Positions 1 to 6,685 are shown, counted from the first letter of the stretch. The stretch: DNA of 6,931 bases from Acidimicrobiaceae bacterium (GCA_003131665.1 PKWA01000158.1:26405-33335), one strand, 5' to 3'. Notes: generated from the sequence alone by a model not told the origin. Program-made: numbers and translations.

Positions 1-1145
1 GGGCGGGCGTCGTCGATCGCCACGGTCGACTGTGGTGGTTTGAGCTGAACGGAGACGGCTACCGGCGATTCAACTTGACGACCTACGACGAGCTGTACCG
101 GGAACGTCTTGAGGTGCTGGACGCCCACGACGAATGGGTTACGTCGGGCGCCCGCTTTCCCACCGCCCCCTACTGGCATCGCGACTGTCCGACCTGTCCG
201 TACAGCGAACACTGCGAAACACAACTCGAAGAGCTCGACGACGTCTCGCTCGTGCGCTTTACCACCATCGATCAGCAACTGTTGCTAAAGGAACACGGCG
301 TCGAGACACGCGCCCAGCTGTCTCGCCTTGATCCCGATCGCGCTCGCCAGGCGCGCCACAAGACCATCAATCCCCTCGAACATCTCGAGCGCGAAGAGTT
401 CCTCGGACGAACCATCGACAAGTTGGACGATTTGATCTATCGAGCGCGCGTTCACGAGCGGGGCACGGCGCTGCGAATCGTCGACGCAGAACGTATGGGC
501 TGTGTAAGGGCGGACGTCGAAGTCGATGTTGATATGGAGAGCTACGAAGACGCCACCTATCTGTGGGGCGCCTACGTCACGCTCAACCGCCCTATCAACG
601 ACCTTTCGTCGGGCTACCGGTCCTTCGCCGAGTGGGGTGAACTCACCCGCGAGGCGGAAGCCACCATTTTCTCGCAGTTCTGGACCTGGTTGAACGAGCT
701 TCGCCGCACCTGCCAGGAACAAGATCACACCTTCGCGGCCTACTGCTTCTGGGCCCAGGCCGAGGACGGCGCAATGAATCGCGCGGTCAGTCCCCCGCTC
801 GAGGGCGGACCGACGGACATTGATCTGTCCGCCTTTCGCCACACGACGCCCCCACAGTGGATCGACTTGCACGAACACGCCAAACGGCAGATTCAAACCG
901 AGGGCCCCTTGGGACTCAAACAGTTAGCCAGGGCGGCGGGCTTTCGCTGGCGAGACGCCAATCCCAGCGGCGAAGCCTCAATTCTCTGGTACGAAGAGTC
1001 GACCGTTGGCGAATCTTCCGAGGCACTGGCCGCGCGCACGCGCCTGCTCGAGTACAACGAGGACGACTGTCGAGCGACGGCGGCGCTGCGCAATTGGCTC
1101 TGCGGCCCCGCTCGTGAGCTAGCTCATCGTGACGACCCTTTGTAG
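1..1145 (+). CDS. TM0106-family RecB-like nuclease, 5' end cut by window
   Basis: The frame is open from base 3 and runs to a TAG stop at 1143-1145, giving about 380 visible residues. The TTG at 75 is the first start-like codon but is probably an internal leucine, because homologous-looking sequence continues upstream to the window edge. Three cysteines in a C-x2-C-x5-C array (186-215) fit the C-terminal ligands of a RecB/AddB-type Fe-S cluster; the fourth Cys would lie in the missing N-terminus. A helix-hairpin-like stretch follows (about 250-340). The last two thirds look like an RNase H-like DEDD exonuclease domain: DME (531-539) as motif I, WIDL near 858 and LKQLA near 918 in the middle, and YNEDD (1053-1067) as the last acidic motif. 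This is the layout of TM0106/YprB-type nucleases. The protein ends after this domain, so it lacks the C-terminal helicase that some relatives carry. The DNA or RNA substrate is unknown; a repair or processing role is inferred. Confidence 0.82.
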   Translation, partial: AGVVDRHGRLWWFELNGDGYRRFNLTTYDELYRERLEVLDAHDEWVTSGARFPTAPYWHRDCPTCPYSEHCETQLEELDDVSLVRFTTIDQQLLLKEHGVETRAQLSRLDPDRARQARHKTINPLEHLEREEFLGRTIDKLDDLIYRARVHERGTALRIVDAERMGCVRADVEVDVDMESYEDATYLWGAYVTLNRPINDLSSGYRSFAEWGELTREAEATIFSQFWTWLNELRRTCQEQDHTFAAYCFWAQAEDGAMNRAVSPPLEGGPTDIDLSAFRHTTPPQWIDLHEHAKRQIQTEGPLGLKQLARAAGFRWRDANPSGEASILWYEESTVGESSEALAARTRLLEYNEDDCRATAALRNWLCGPARELAHRDDPL

Positions 1146-1167
1146 GGATCGATCAGCTCGTTAGCAT
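1139..1167 (+). promoter_or_regulatory. Possible promoter for a leaderless cydD-like mRNA
   Basis: A TAGCAT hexamer (1162-1167) fits the actinobacterial -10 pattern TANNNT and lies exactly 6 nt before the GTG at 1174. A weak -35 match, TTTGTA (1139-1144), is 17 nt upstream. There is no Shine-Dalgarno before this GTG, so transcription starting at or next to the start codon would explain how it is read. The box overlaps no coding sequence because the nuclease stops at 1145. It is seen by eye only, and the -35 is poor. Confidence 0.38.
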
Positions 1168-1173
1168 TGAACG

Positions 1174-2670
1174 GTGGCCCTCGCACCGTCAGTTTCGTCA
1201 ACGAGCGCCCCATATCAACGAAGCGCCCGGGCGCTCGGTGTCGCCAGCGGGCTCGCGACGCTCGCCCTCGCCGCGCTGAGCGCCGTGGCCCTGAGCGACG
1301 TGGCCCAGCACCGATTTGCCCGGGGACTCGGTCTGTTGATGGCCGTCGTGGCGGCACGTTGGATTCTCTTAGTCGGCCTCAATGAGTGGGGCGAAGGCAC
1401 CGCGCGACGCCTTCGAACGAAGTGGCGGCGCTCGCTCACCCAACATCTCGCTCGTCCGCGCCAAGAAGGTCAACGCGCCCGAGGCGACCTGGGCCTCGCG
1501 GTGGACCACGCGTCCGAGGCACCTTCACTCGAGCGACTCGCGGCGAGCGCGGCCACGTCGCTCCTGGGCGTGGTGGTCATCTTTTGGGTCGCTGGCTGGC
1601 TCCCGCTCGTGATCACGCTCGCCCTCCTTGGACTCGCGGCCCCGCTCTATCAACGAGCGGGCCGACGAAGTCACACGATGGCCCAGGAGTACCAAGCACG
1701 TCGAGCACTGCTCGAGGTACGACAGCTCGAGGTCCTTCAACACGCACCAGAACTTCGCGCACTCGGTGCGGTGGCCTACGGGGCCAATGAAATCGGTGCC
1801 ATCTCCGACAGCGAACACGTCCTCTCGCTTCGAGCGGTGCGCGTTGCGTTGGAGTCCTCCCTGGTCACCGAGTTTCTCAGCGGCGTCAGCATCGGTCTGG
1901 TCGCGATGGTCGTCGGGTTCGCGCTGTTAGGTGGACGCATCACCTTGGTTCGTGCGCTGATCGCGGTGCTGGTCACCAGCGAAATATTCACCCAGGTACG
2001 CCACTACGGCGTCGAGTTCCACCGCCGCGACGACGCCCGTCAGGCGCTCGTCATCCTCGAAGCCCCGGCAGTGCAACACTCACCAGCGTCCCCGAACGAG
2101 CTGCTCGGGGCCCGCGAACTCGTGACCGAGGCCAATCCCGCCGTCGTCAACCTGGTCATTCGCGCGGGCGATCGCGTCGTCATTACGGGACCGTCGGGAG
2201 TTGGCAAAACCACGTTGTTACACACGTTGCTGGGTTGGCGCAGCCCCGTGAGTGGTGCGACGACGCGAACCGATTTGGCGGTGGGGTACGTGAGTGTCGA
2301 GAGCGCGGTGCTGTCTGGATCACTGCGTGACAATGTGACTCTCGGGGCTCGAATTGACGATGCTCCGGTCGCGGAACGACTTCGATCATTAGGTCTCGAC
2401 GGCGCGCGTTTTAGCGATCTCGGTGTGGAACTACTGGCGGACGGGCGGGGATTGAGCGCCGGTGAGAAGGTGCGCCTGGTGCTCGCTCGAGTTCTACTCT
2501 GCTCGCCATCACTGATCGTATTGGACGATATTGCCGGGGTGCTCGACATCGATGCCCGAGGCCACGTTCGACGAGCATTGGCGGCACTGCCCGAGCTCGC
2601 AATACTCGAGGCCACGGTGGACACGCCCTTGATCACCGCCGAGACGATGCGGATCGAGATTCATCCATGA
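1174..2670 (+). CDS. CydD-like ABC exporter subunit with degenerate ATPase site
   Basis: This 498-residue half-transporter has an N-terminal six-helix membrane domain (hydrophobic stretches about 20-40, 50-70, 125-145, 145-160, 235-253, 257-275) followed by a nucleotide-binding domain. The Walker A is GPSGVGKTT (339-347) and the signature is LSAGE (427-431). Walker B is LIVLDD (447-452), with Asp where the catalytic Glu normally is. The Q-loop position holds Val (YVSV, about 375), and no His occurs where the H-loop should be (about 480-485). It therefore probably supplies the non-hydrolysing site of a heterodimer with the next gene, joined by an ATGA overlap. CydD/CydC proteins export thiols or move heme for cytochrome bd assembly in other bacteria; that assignment rests on overall resemblance and gene order, and the substrate here is unproven. 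GTG 1174 is the first start after an in-frame TGA at 1168. It leaves a short polar N-terminus before helix 1, but it has no Shine-Dalgarno. Confidence 0.75.
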   Translation: MALAPSVSSTSAPYQRSARALGVASGLATLALAALSAVALSDVAQHRFARGLGLLMAVVAARWILLVGLNEWGEGTARRLRTKWRRSLTQHLARPRQEGQRARGDLGLAVDHASEAPSLERLAASAATSLLGVVVIFWVAGWLPLVITLALLGLAAPLYQRAGRRSHTMAQEYQARRALLEVRQLEVLQHAPELRALGAVAYGANEIGAISDSEHVLSLRAVRVALESSLVTEFLSGVSIGLVAMVVGFALLGGRITLVRALIAVLVTSEIFTQVRHYGVEFHRRDDARQALVILEAPAVQHSPASPNELLGARELVTEANPAVVNLVIRAGDRVVITGPSGVGKTTLLHTLLGWRSPVSGATTRTDLAVGYVSVESAVLSGSLRDNVTLGARIDDAPVAERLRSLGLDGARFSDLGVELLADGRGLSAGEKVRLVLARVLLCSPSLIVLDDIAGVLDIDARGHVRRALAALPELAILEATVDTPLITAETMRIEIHP

Positions 2671-4265
2671 ACGGCGATATCGCCCGACTTCTTCGGTGGC
2701 TCCAGCGAGCTCAGCCCCCGCGCGGAGCCTTGTGGCGCGCGCTCATCGCCGGCTTCATCGCGTCAGCGACGAACGTGGCGCTGGTCGTTGGAGCGGTCGC
2801 GCTGTTAGTCGACAGTGCGACACGACCGGGCCTGCGCGCGGTCGTGGTCGTGCTCGTCGTCATTGAACTCTTCGCCTTCTTGCGCTCGCCGTTACGTTTC
2901 AGCGAGCGGCTCTCGGCCCATCGGTTGGGTTACGCCGCCGTAACCCGATGTCGCCGCTGGCTCGTGCTCGCCGTGGGCCGGCTCAACTTCTCTCAGTGGC
3001 GAACGTACGCCGCGGGCGACCTGCTCGAGCGCGCCTTACGCGATACCGATGAACTGCAAGACCTCTGGTTGCGCTTCGTGGTGCCGTTCGTTGATACCGC
3101 GGCGGTGATGGTGCTCGCCGACGTCGTGGTCGCTGTCTTGCCGCCGCACGGACATTGGTGGGCCTACGCCCTGGTGCTCTTGGGCGTACAAGTACTCGGG
3201 GTCGCGGGCATGGCGTGGTGCGCTAGAGCCGAACTCTCCTACGATCGAGAGCTACGTGCGAAGCGCGGCCACTACCGAGCGCAGCTCGTCGAACTCAGCG
3301 CCGTGACGCCAGAACTCGTTCTCCTCCAACGTGAAGGGCTCGCTCAACAACGTGCCGCGCAATCGGTGCTTGAACTCCAGAACGCCGAAGAGTCGCTGCG
3401 TCGACAACGTCGAAAGACGAACGTGCTGGTCGTCGGGGCGAGTATCGTGGCGCTCGCGGGACTCGAACTGCACCCGGCCACGTCGCCGGTGTGGCTCGTC
3501 GTCGCGGCGGTCATTGGCCTCTCAACCTTTGATGGACTCAACACGATGCGAGCGGCACTGCACGCCGCCGTCGAGGTGAGTGGAGGTGGCGAGCGACTCG
3601 AGGCGCTCGATACCTCGCCGCGCCGAGGATCGCTACCGTGGCCCGCGGATTCCACGATTCGTTTCGACGAGGTAACGCTGATCGAAGACGATCGCCTCCT
3701 CGTGCGCGACGCGACGATGAGATGGCCAGCGGGGTCGCACGTCGCGCTCACGGGCGAGTCCGGTGTGGGCAAGTCAACGCTGTTGCGCGCTCTGGCGGCC
3801 CTCGACGACGTGCAGAGCGGAACCATCACCATCGGAGGCGTGGCGCTGAGCGAGTTGAGCGAAGAGGAGTTTCGCCGGCACGTGGCCTACGTGGCGAGCG
3901 AGCCAGGCCTTACCCGCGGCTTCGCCGTCGACGTCGTCACGCTCGGTCGAGCCGTCACCCAAGATCCTCACGACGACTTGGCCGCACTCGGACTCAAGAG
4001 TGAACGAACCACGCGCTTTGAGGAACTCTCACGTGGCGAACGAGTGCGGGTGGCCGTGGCTCGTGCGTTAGTTACTCGCCCGGAGATCTACCTCTTTGAC
4101 GAACCCACGGCCGGACTCGGGGGTGATGAGACGACGCGCGTGCTCACGCTGCTCAACGCCACCAACGCTACGGTCGTGATCGCGACGCACGACCCTGAAG
4201 TGATCGCCTGGTGCGACGACGTCGTGGAACTGCAAGACGACGGACTGTTGCGGGCTATCCGTTGA
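2667..4265 (+). CDS. CydC-like ABC exporter subunit (catalytic partner)
   Basis: This 532-residue half-transporter starts at an ATG that overlaps the stop of the preceding gene (ATGA, 2667-2670), which implies coupled translation and a heterodimer. The membrane domain has hydrophobic segments near 25-48, 57-74, 138-158, 165-184, 252-268 and 273-288. The region RFSERLSAH (77-85) and the stretch [16 protein letters not shown] (126-141) resemble conserved CydC sequence, which is the best support for the family call. The nucleotide-binding domain has Walker [10 protein letters not shown] (363-371), signature LSRGE (454-458), Walker B IYLFDEP (474-480) with catalytic E479, and switch H508. Unlike its partner it looks competent for hydrolysis, although the Q-loop Gln is replaced (YVAS, S411) and the D-loop reads AGLG instead of SALD. 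The substrate could be a thiol such as cysteine or mycothiol-type compounds, heme, or something else. No cytochrome bd genes are visible. The last 11 bp overlap the convergent reductase gene. Confidence 0.8.
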   Translation: MNGDIARLLRWLQRAQPPRGALWRALIAGFIASATNVALVVGAVALLVDSATRPGLRAVVVVLVVIELFAFLRSPLRFSERLSAHRLGYAAVTRCRRWLVLAVGRLNFSQWRTYAAGDLLERALRDTDELQDLWLRFVVPFVDTAAVMVLADVVVAVLPPHGHWWAYALVLLGVQVLGVAGMAWCARAELSYDRELRAKRGHYRAQLVELSAVTPELVLLQREGLAQQRAAQSVLELQNAEESLRRQRRKTNVLVVGASIVALAGLELHPATSPVWLVVAAVIGLSTFDGLNTMRAALHAAVEVSGGGERLEALDTSPRRGSLPWPADSTIRFDEVTLIEDDRLLVRDATMRWPAGSHVALTGESGVGKSTLLRALAALDDVQSGTITIGGVALSELSEEEFRRHVAYVASEPGLTRGFAVDVVTLGRAVTQDPHDDLAALGLKSERTTRFEELSRGERVRVAVARALVTRPEIYLFDEPTAGLGGDETTRVLTLLNATNATVVIATHDPEVIAWCDDVVELQDDGLLRAIR

Positions 4266-5235
4266 GGTTCAACATCGCCGCGGGCTGGTAACGCTCGCCG
4301 GCCACGGCGGATCGCGGAACGGCCGCCTCCAGCGCGGCGACGTCAGCTTCGCTCAAGACAATGTCGCTCGCCGCGATGTTTTCACGTAGCCACTTACGGC
4401 GCTTGGTACCAGGAATCGCCACCACGTCGTCGCCGCGCGAAAGCACCCACGCCAGAGCGAGCTGGGCCACGGTCACGTTCTTCTCTGTGGCGAGGCGTTC
4501 GAGGTTCTTGACCAACGCCAAGTTGGTCTCGAGTGCCTCACCGCTAAATCGTGGATGATGACTTCGAAAGTCCCCTTTCGCCGAACCTTGGTTGGCGGCT
4601 TCGTTGGTGAGAAAACCTCGACCGAGCGGGCTGTACGCGACAAAGCCGATGCCGAGTCGTCGACAGGTTGCGAGTACGCCGTCTTCGGGGTCCCGGGTCC
4701 AGAGCGAATACTCACTCTGTAACGCCGTCACCGGATGGACCGAGTTCGCTCGTTCGATCGTCGCCGAGGAAGCTTCCGAGATGCCTAAATGGCGGACCTT
4801 GCCCGCCTCAACGAGGGACTTCATCGCTCCCCAGGTCTCTTCCACCGGTACCTTTCGATCGACGCGATGTTGGTAGTAGAGATCGATCACCTCAACGTCG
4901 AGGCGTTCGAGCGACGCCTCGCAGGCCGCCACCACGTACTCCGGAGCTCCGTTAACACCCAGGAACGAACCGTCTTCACCCCGCTGATTGCCGAACTTCG
5001 TAGCGAGCACGACGTCGTCGCGTCGGCCTTTGATGGCCCGTCCCACCAAACGCTCGTTGGTGAACGGGCCGTACATATCGGCCGTGTCCAGGAAGTCAAC
5101 GTCTCCGTCGAGAGCTTCGTGAATCGTGGCGATGGACTCGTTGTCGTCACCGACGCCATAGAACTCACTCATGCCCATGCAGCCAAGTCCCTCGGCGGAG
5201 ACCGTCAATCCTTGACCCAACGTGCGACGTTCCAC
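4255..5235 (-). CDS. NADP-dependent aldo/keto reductase
   Basis: This 326-residue protein is a full-length member of the aldo/keto reductase superfamily (TIM barrel, cytosolic), which reduces carbonyls to alcohols with NAD(P)H. The catalytic tetrad is visible as D50 and Y55 in DTADMYG, K80 in ATKFG and H123 in YYQHRVD. The cofactor-contacting segments SEYSLW (174-179) and [10 protein letters not shown] (274-283) follow; the basic KRRK run suits the 2'-phosphate of NADPH. The sequence resembles the actinobacterial AKR group that includes YajO/AKR13-like enzymes, whose substrates are often unknown, so no specific substrate is claimed. The start is GTG 5235-5233, chosen because a strong AAGGAG lies 5 nt upstream. 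The gene stands alone on this strand, converges on the ABC pair with an 11-bp overlap, and is divergent from the trhA-like gene. A CRP-type palindrome just upstream of its ribosome site suggests regulation. Confidence 0.93.
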   Translation of the reverse strand: MERRTLGQGLTVSAEGLGCMGMSEFYGVGDDNESIATIHEALDGDVDFLDTADMYGPFTNERLVGRAIKGRRDDVVLATKFGNQRGEDGSFLGVNGAPEYVVAACEASLERLDVEVIDLYYQHRVDRKVPVEETWGAMKSLVEAGKVRHLGISEASSATIERANSVHPVTALQSEYSLWTRDPEDGVLATCRRLGIGFVAYSPLGRGFLTNEAANQGSAKGDFRSHHPRFSGEALETNLALVKNLERLATEKNVTVAQLALAWVLSRGDDVVAIPGTKRRKWLRENIAASDIVLSEADVAALEAAVPRSAVAGERYQPAAMLNLNG

Positions 5236-5240
5236 CGCGA

Positions 5241-5246
5241 CTCCTT
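5241..5246 (-). promoter_or_regulatory. Shine-Dalgarno of the aldo/keto reductase
   Basis: On the - strand this reads AAGGAG, a near-ideal Shine-Dalgarno with a 5-nt spacer to the GTG at 5235. It fixes the reductase start and contrasts with the two + strand GTG genes in the window, which have no comparable site. An ATG at 5249-5247 lies upstream but is out of frame. Confidence 0.8.
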
Positions 5247-5248
5247 CA

Positions 5249-5264
5249 TGTGAAATTGCTCACA
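5249..5264. promoter_or_regulatory. CRP/GlxR-type operator palindrome
   Basis: The sequence is TGTGA-AATTGC-TCACA, a perfect match in both half-sites to the consensus TGTGA-N6-TCACA bound by CRP-family regulators (CRP in enterobacteria, GlxR in corynebacteria). It lies 3 nt upstream of the reductase Shine-Dalgarno and 14-29 nt before its start codon, in the divergent intergenic region. So close to the start it would fit repression of the reductase better than activation. It is about 165 nt from the trhA-like start. No regulator gene is visible in the window, so the binding protein is inferred. Confidence 0.55.
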
Positions 5265-5299
5265 AAACCCTGATTAGGACCATTTACTCTTACAGTAGC

Positions 5300-5325
5300 G
5301 CCACGCTAGGAACTAATTTCGTGGC
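5300..5325 (+). repeat. Inverted repeat, first hairpin of the intergenic region
   Basis: The arms GCCACG (5300-5305) and CGTGGC (5320-5325) are perfectly complementary around a 14-nt AT-richer loop. The left arm can instead form a small TAGCG/CGCTA hairpin (5296-5300 with 5304-5308), and the two helices exclude each other. Six base pairs with a long loop is modest, so this may be chance. Confidence 0.35.
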
Positions 5326-5327
5326 TA

Positions 5328-5344
5328 TTGGCTGGGGGGGCCAA
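5328..5344 (+). repeat. Inverted repeat with G-run loop
   Basis: The arms TTGGC (5328-5332) and GCCAA (5340-5344) flank a loop made almost entirely of G. The G run spans 5334-5340. It lies 2 nt after the preceding inverted repeat and 9 nt before the strong hairpin. A five-pair stem is weak alone and is listed because three repeats occur in tandem. Confidence 0.35.
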
Positions 5345-5353
5345 ACATCGAGC

Positions 5354-5385
5354 GTCCGCCTGTTCTGATCACAGAACAGGCGGAC
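5354..5385 (+). repeat. Perfect 14-bp inverted repeat with 4-nt loop
   Basis: The arm GTCCGCCTGTTCTG (5354-5367) and its exact complement (5372-5385) flank the loop ATCA. As RNA this would be a very stable hairpin; as DNA it is a near-perfect 32-bp palindrome. It lies 43 nt before the trhA-like GTG in a divergent region, so it does not terminate any gene in the window. No proper U tract follows in either direction: the + strand continues TCGTTGTCTCT, which is only partly T-rich. It could be an attenuator or regulatory hairpin, an operator for a dimeric regulator, or a dispersed palindromic element. Confidence 0.75.
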
Positions 5386-5416
5386 TCGTTGTCTCTAACG
5401 TCCGTCCGAGCGCCCT

Positions 5417-5422
5417 TAGGGT
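5417..5422 (+). promoter_or_regulatory. Possible -10 box for a leaderless trhA-like mRNA
   Basis: TAGGGT (5417-5422) fits TANNNT and lies 6 nt before the GTG at 5429, the same geometry as the candidate before 1174. No convincing -35 is seen. Part of the same bases (AGGG, 5418-5421) could instead serve as a weak Shine-Dalgarno with a 7-nt spacer, so the two readings compete. Confidence 0.33.
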
Positions 5423-5428
5423 TAGCAC

Positions 5429-6091
5429 GTGTCACTCCCCTCACCAAGTGCGGCGTCTGATTCGCCCGTCCGTCCGCTCCTGCGCGGATGGCTTCACGTC
5501 GCCGGCGCCGTCATTCTGCCCTGCTGTTCGCCAATCTTGTTGTCGCGCGCTCAGACGTGGGCCCAGGTTGGTTGGGTCCTTTGTTACCTGGTGGGCGTCG
5601 AGTCGATGCTGGTCACCAGCGCGCTTTTTCACCGGGTTCGCTGGACCCCCGCGCACCGGCGCGCCTTAAAGCGCGCCGACCACTCGGCCATCTTTCTCGC
5701 GATCACGGGGAGCTATCTCGCGATCGCCGGACTCACGATGCACGGCACGATTCGTCTCGTCTTGCTCCTCGTCGTCGCAGCCGGCGCCGCCATCGGCATC
5801 GCCATACGCCAGCTGTCAATCGACACGCCCAAGTGGGTGAACACCTTGCCCTACCTCGTCGTCGGGTGGGCCGCCGTCGCGGTCTTACCCCAGATCTATC
5901 GCGGGGGTGGGCCGTGGTGCTTCGCACTCGTCGCGGCGGGCGGACTGGCCTACACCTTGGGCGCGTTGGCCTACGCCCTCAAGCGACCCCGACTGTCCCC
6001 GCGCGTCTTTGGCTACCACGAACTCTTTCACGCGGGCACCTTGATCGGGGCCGGGCTGCACTTTTGGGCCTTGGGCGTGGCACTTCACTAA
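5429..6091 (+). CDS. trhA: TrhA/hemolysin III family membrane protein (PAQR-like)
   Basis: This 220-residue, seven-helix inner-membrane protein (helices near 19-39, 45-67, 84-103, 108-127, 138-155, 162-184, 199-219) has the family's hallmarks in order. These are RGWLH at the start of helix 1, SALFH (64-68), RADHSAIF with D84 and H85, GSY (94-96), and the C-terminal GYHELFHAG (195-203) with H197 and H201. By analogy with PAQR receptors, H68, D84, H197 and H201 probably bind a metal ion, usually zinc. The name hemolysin III comes from a Bacillus protein; bacterial relatives are more likely involved in membrane lipid or fluidity homeostasis, and lytic activity should not be assumed. The length is typical. 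The GTG at 5429 is the only upstream start after an in-frame TAG at 5423. The gene stands alone, divergent from the reductase, and its TAA stop directly abuts the stop of the convergent phosphatase. Confidence 0.9.
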   Translation: MSLPSPSAASDSPVRPLLRGWLHVAGAVILPCCSPILLSRAQTWAQVGWVLCYLVGVESMLVTSALFHRVRWTPAHRRALKRADHSAIFLAITGSYLAIAGLTMHGTIRLVLLLVVAAGAAIGIAIRQLSIDTPKWVNTLPYLVVGWAAVAVLPQIYRGGGPWCFALVAAGGLAYTLGALAYALKRPRLSPRVFGYHELFHAGTLIGAGLHFWALGVALH

Positions 6092-6685
6092 CTAGAACAG
6101 CGCGGGCACCATGTTGAATCGCACCAAAGTCGGGGTCGACCCGCGCGCGCCGATCATCGTGATCGAACCGTTGTCCAGTCGAGTTCGCCACGCCACTGAT
6201 CCGCTCACCCCGAGCGCCCAGACGGCGGCGGATTTGATCGGCGAGACGTGACTGACGATGGCCAAATGACGATGAGCGTCGTGCAAGAGACTCTCTTCGT
6301 CAGAAAGTAACTCGTCGAGTTCACCGTGCACGCGCTCGTCAACCGAGGCCAGGGACTCTCCCCCGCCCAGGGCCACGTCGTGGTCGTGTTCAAACGCTCG
6401 CCACTGATCGGTCGTAATCACGCTCAAGGGCTGACCGTCGAGCGCGCCGTAGCTGACCTCTATGAACGACTCTTTCACGATCGGCTCAAAGTCAGGCAGT
6501 GCCAAGGCGGCCGTCGAACGGGCCCGCGCCAGCGGCGAGACCCACACCTCATCGACGTCGGTGAGATACGGCACCAACGCGCGAGCCTGACGCTCACCGA
6601 GTTCCGTTAGCTCAGCGTCACTGTGGCCCACGAGGAGCCGCTGTGCGTTGGTCGTGGTCTGACCGTGACGAATCAAGATAATCAT
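6092..6685 (-). CDS. Histidine phosphatase family protein (phosphoglycerate mutase-like)
   Basis: This protein of about 197 residues opens with MIILIRHGQT, the RHG motif whose H7 is the phospho-accepting histidine. The remaining active-site elements are present: R54 in SPLARARST, E76 in FIEVSYGALDG, the GGGES segment (107-111), and H146 in IVSHVSPI. Family members remove phosphate from sugar phosphates, nucleotide-derived or cobalamin intermediates, or other small molecules; the substrate cannot be read from the sequence. I chose ATG 6685 over an ATG at 6706 because the family normally begins just before the RHG motif. In addition, 6685 makes an ATGA overlap with the stop of the upstream zinc-ribbon gene. 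Neither start has a Shine-Dalgarno, which fits translational coupling. The pairing resembles mycobacterial loci where the phosphatase is fused to an RNase HI domain; that domain is absent here. Confidence 0.9.
   Translation of the reverse strand: MIILIRHGQTTTNAQRLLVGHSDAELTELGERQARALVPYLTDVDEVWVSPLARARSTAALALPDFEPIVKESFIEVSYGALDGQPLSVITTDQWRAFEHDHDVALGGGESLASVDERVHGELDELLSDEESLLHDAHRHLAIVSHVSPIKSAAVWALGVSGSVAWRTRLDNGSITMIGARGSTPTLVRFNMVPALF

Noticed and set aside
75..77. TTG as start of the first gene
   Set aside because: The frame stays open to base 3 with plausible coding sequence, and the nuclease family needs an N-terminal domain upstream; it is almost surely an internal Leu.
285..896. 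203-residue - strand open frame opposite the nuclease
   Set aside because: It lies wholly inside the nuclease gene, has no recognisable domain, and mirrors the codon bias of the real gene.
2040..2636. 198-residue - strand open frame opposite the CydD-like ATPase domain
   Set aside because: Low-complexity Ser/Arg/Thr-rich translation antisense to a motif-rich ATPase; a shadow frame.
4789..5253. 154-residue + strand open frame opposite the reductase
   Set aside because: It is antisense to a clear aldo/keto reductase, matches no family I know, and is the kind of shadow frame expected in GC-rich codon use.
5265..5300. Promoter for the reductase on the - strand
   Set aside because: A TAATCA (complement of 5271-5276) could be a -10, but no reasonable -35 lies at the right spacing, so I do not list it as a feature.
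5360..5379. LexA-like box within the 14-bp inverted repeat
   Set aside because: CTGT and ACAG are separated by 7 nt, not the 8 of the enterobacterial box, and the GTTC/GAAC order is opposite to the actinobacterial and Bacillus-type LexA site.
5236..5428. tRNA or known riboswitch in the intergenic region
   Set aside because: No cloverleaf or T-loop signature is present, and I could not match the hairpins to any riboswitch class I know.
1968..5622. The palindromic word GCTGGTCACCAGCG occurring near 1968 and again near 5608
   Set aside because: Both copies encode Leu-Val-Thr-Ser with favoured codons inside unrelated genes, so this is codon-use coincidence.
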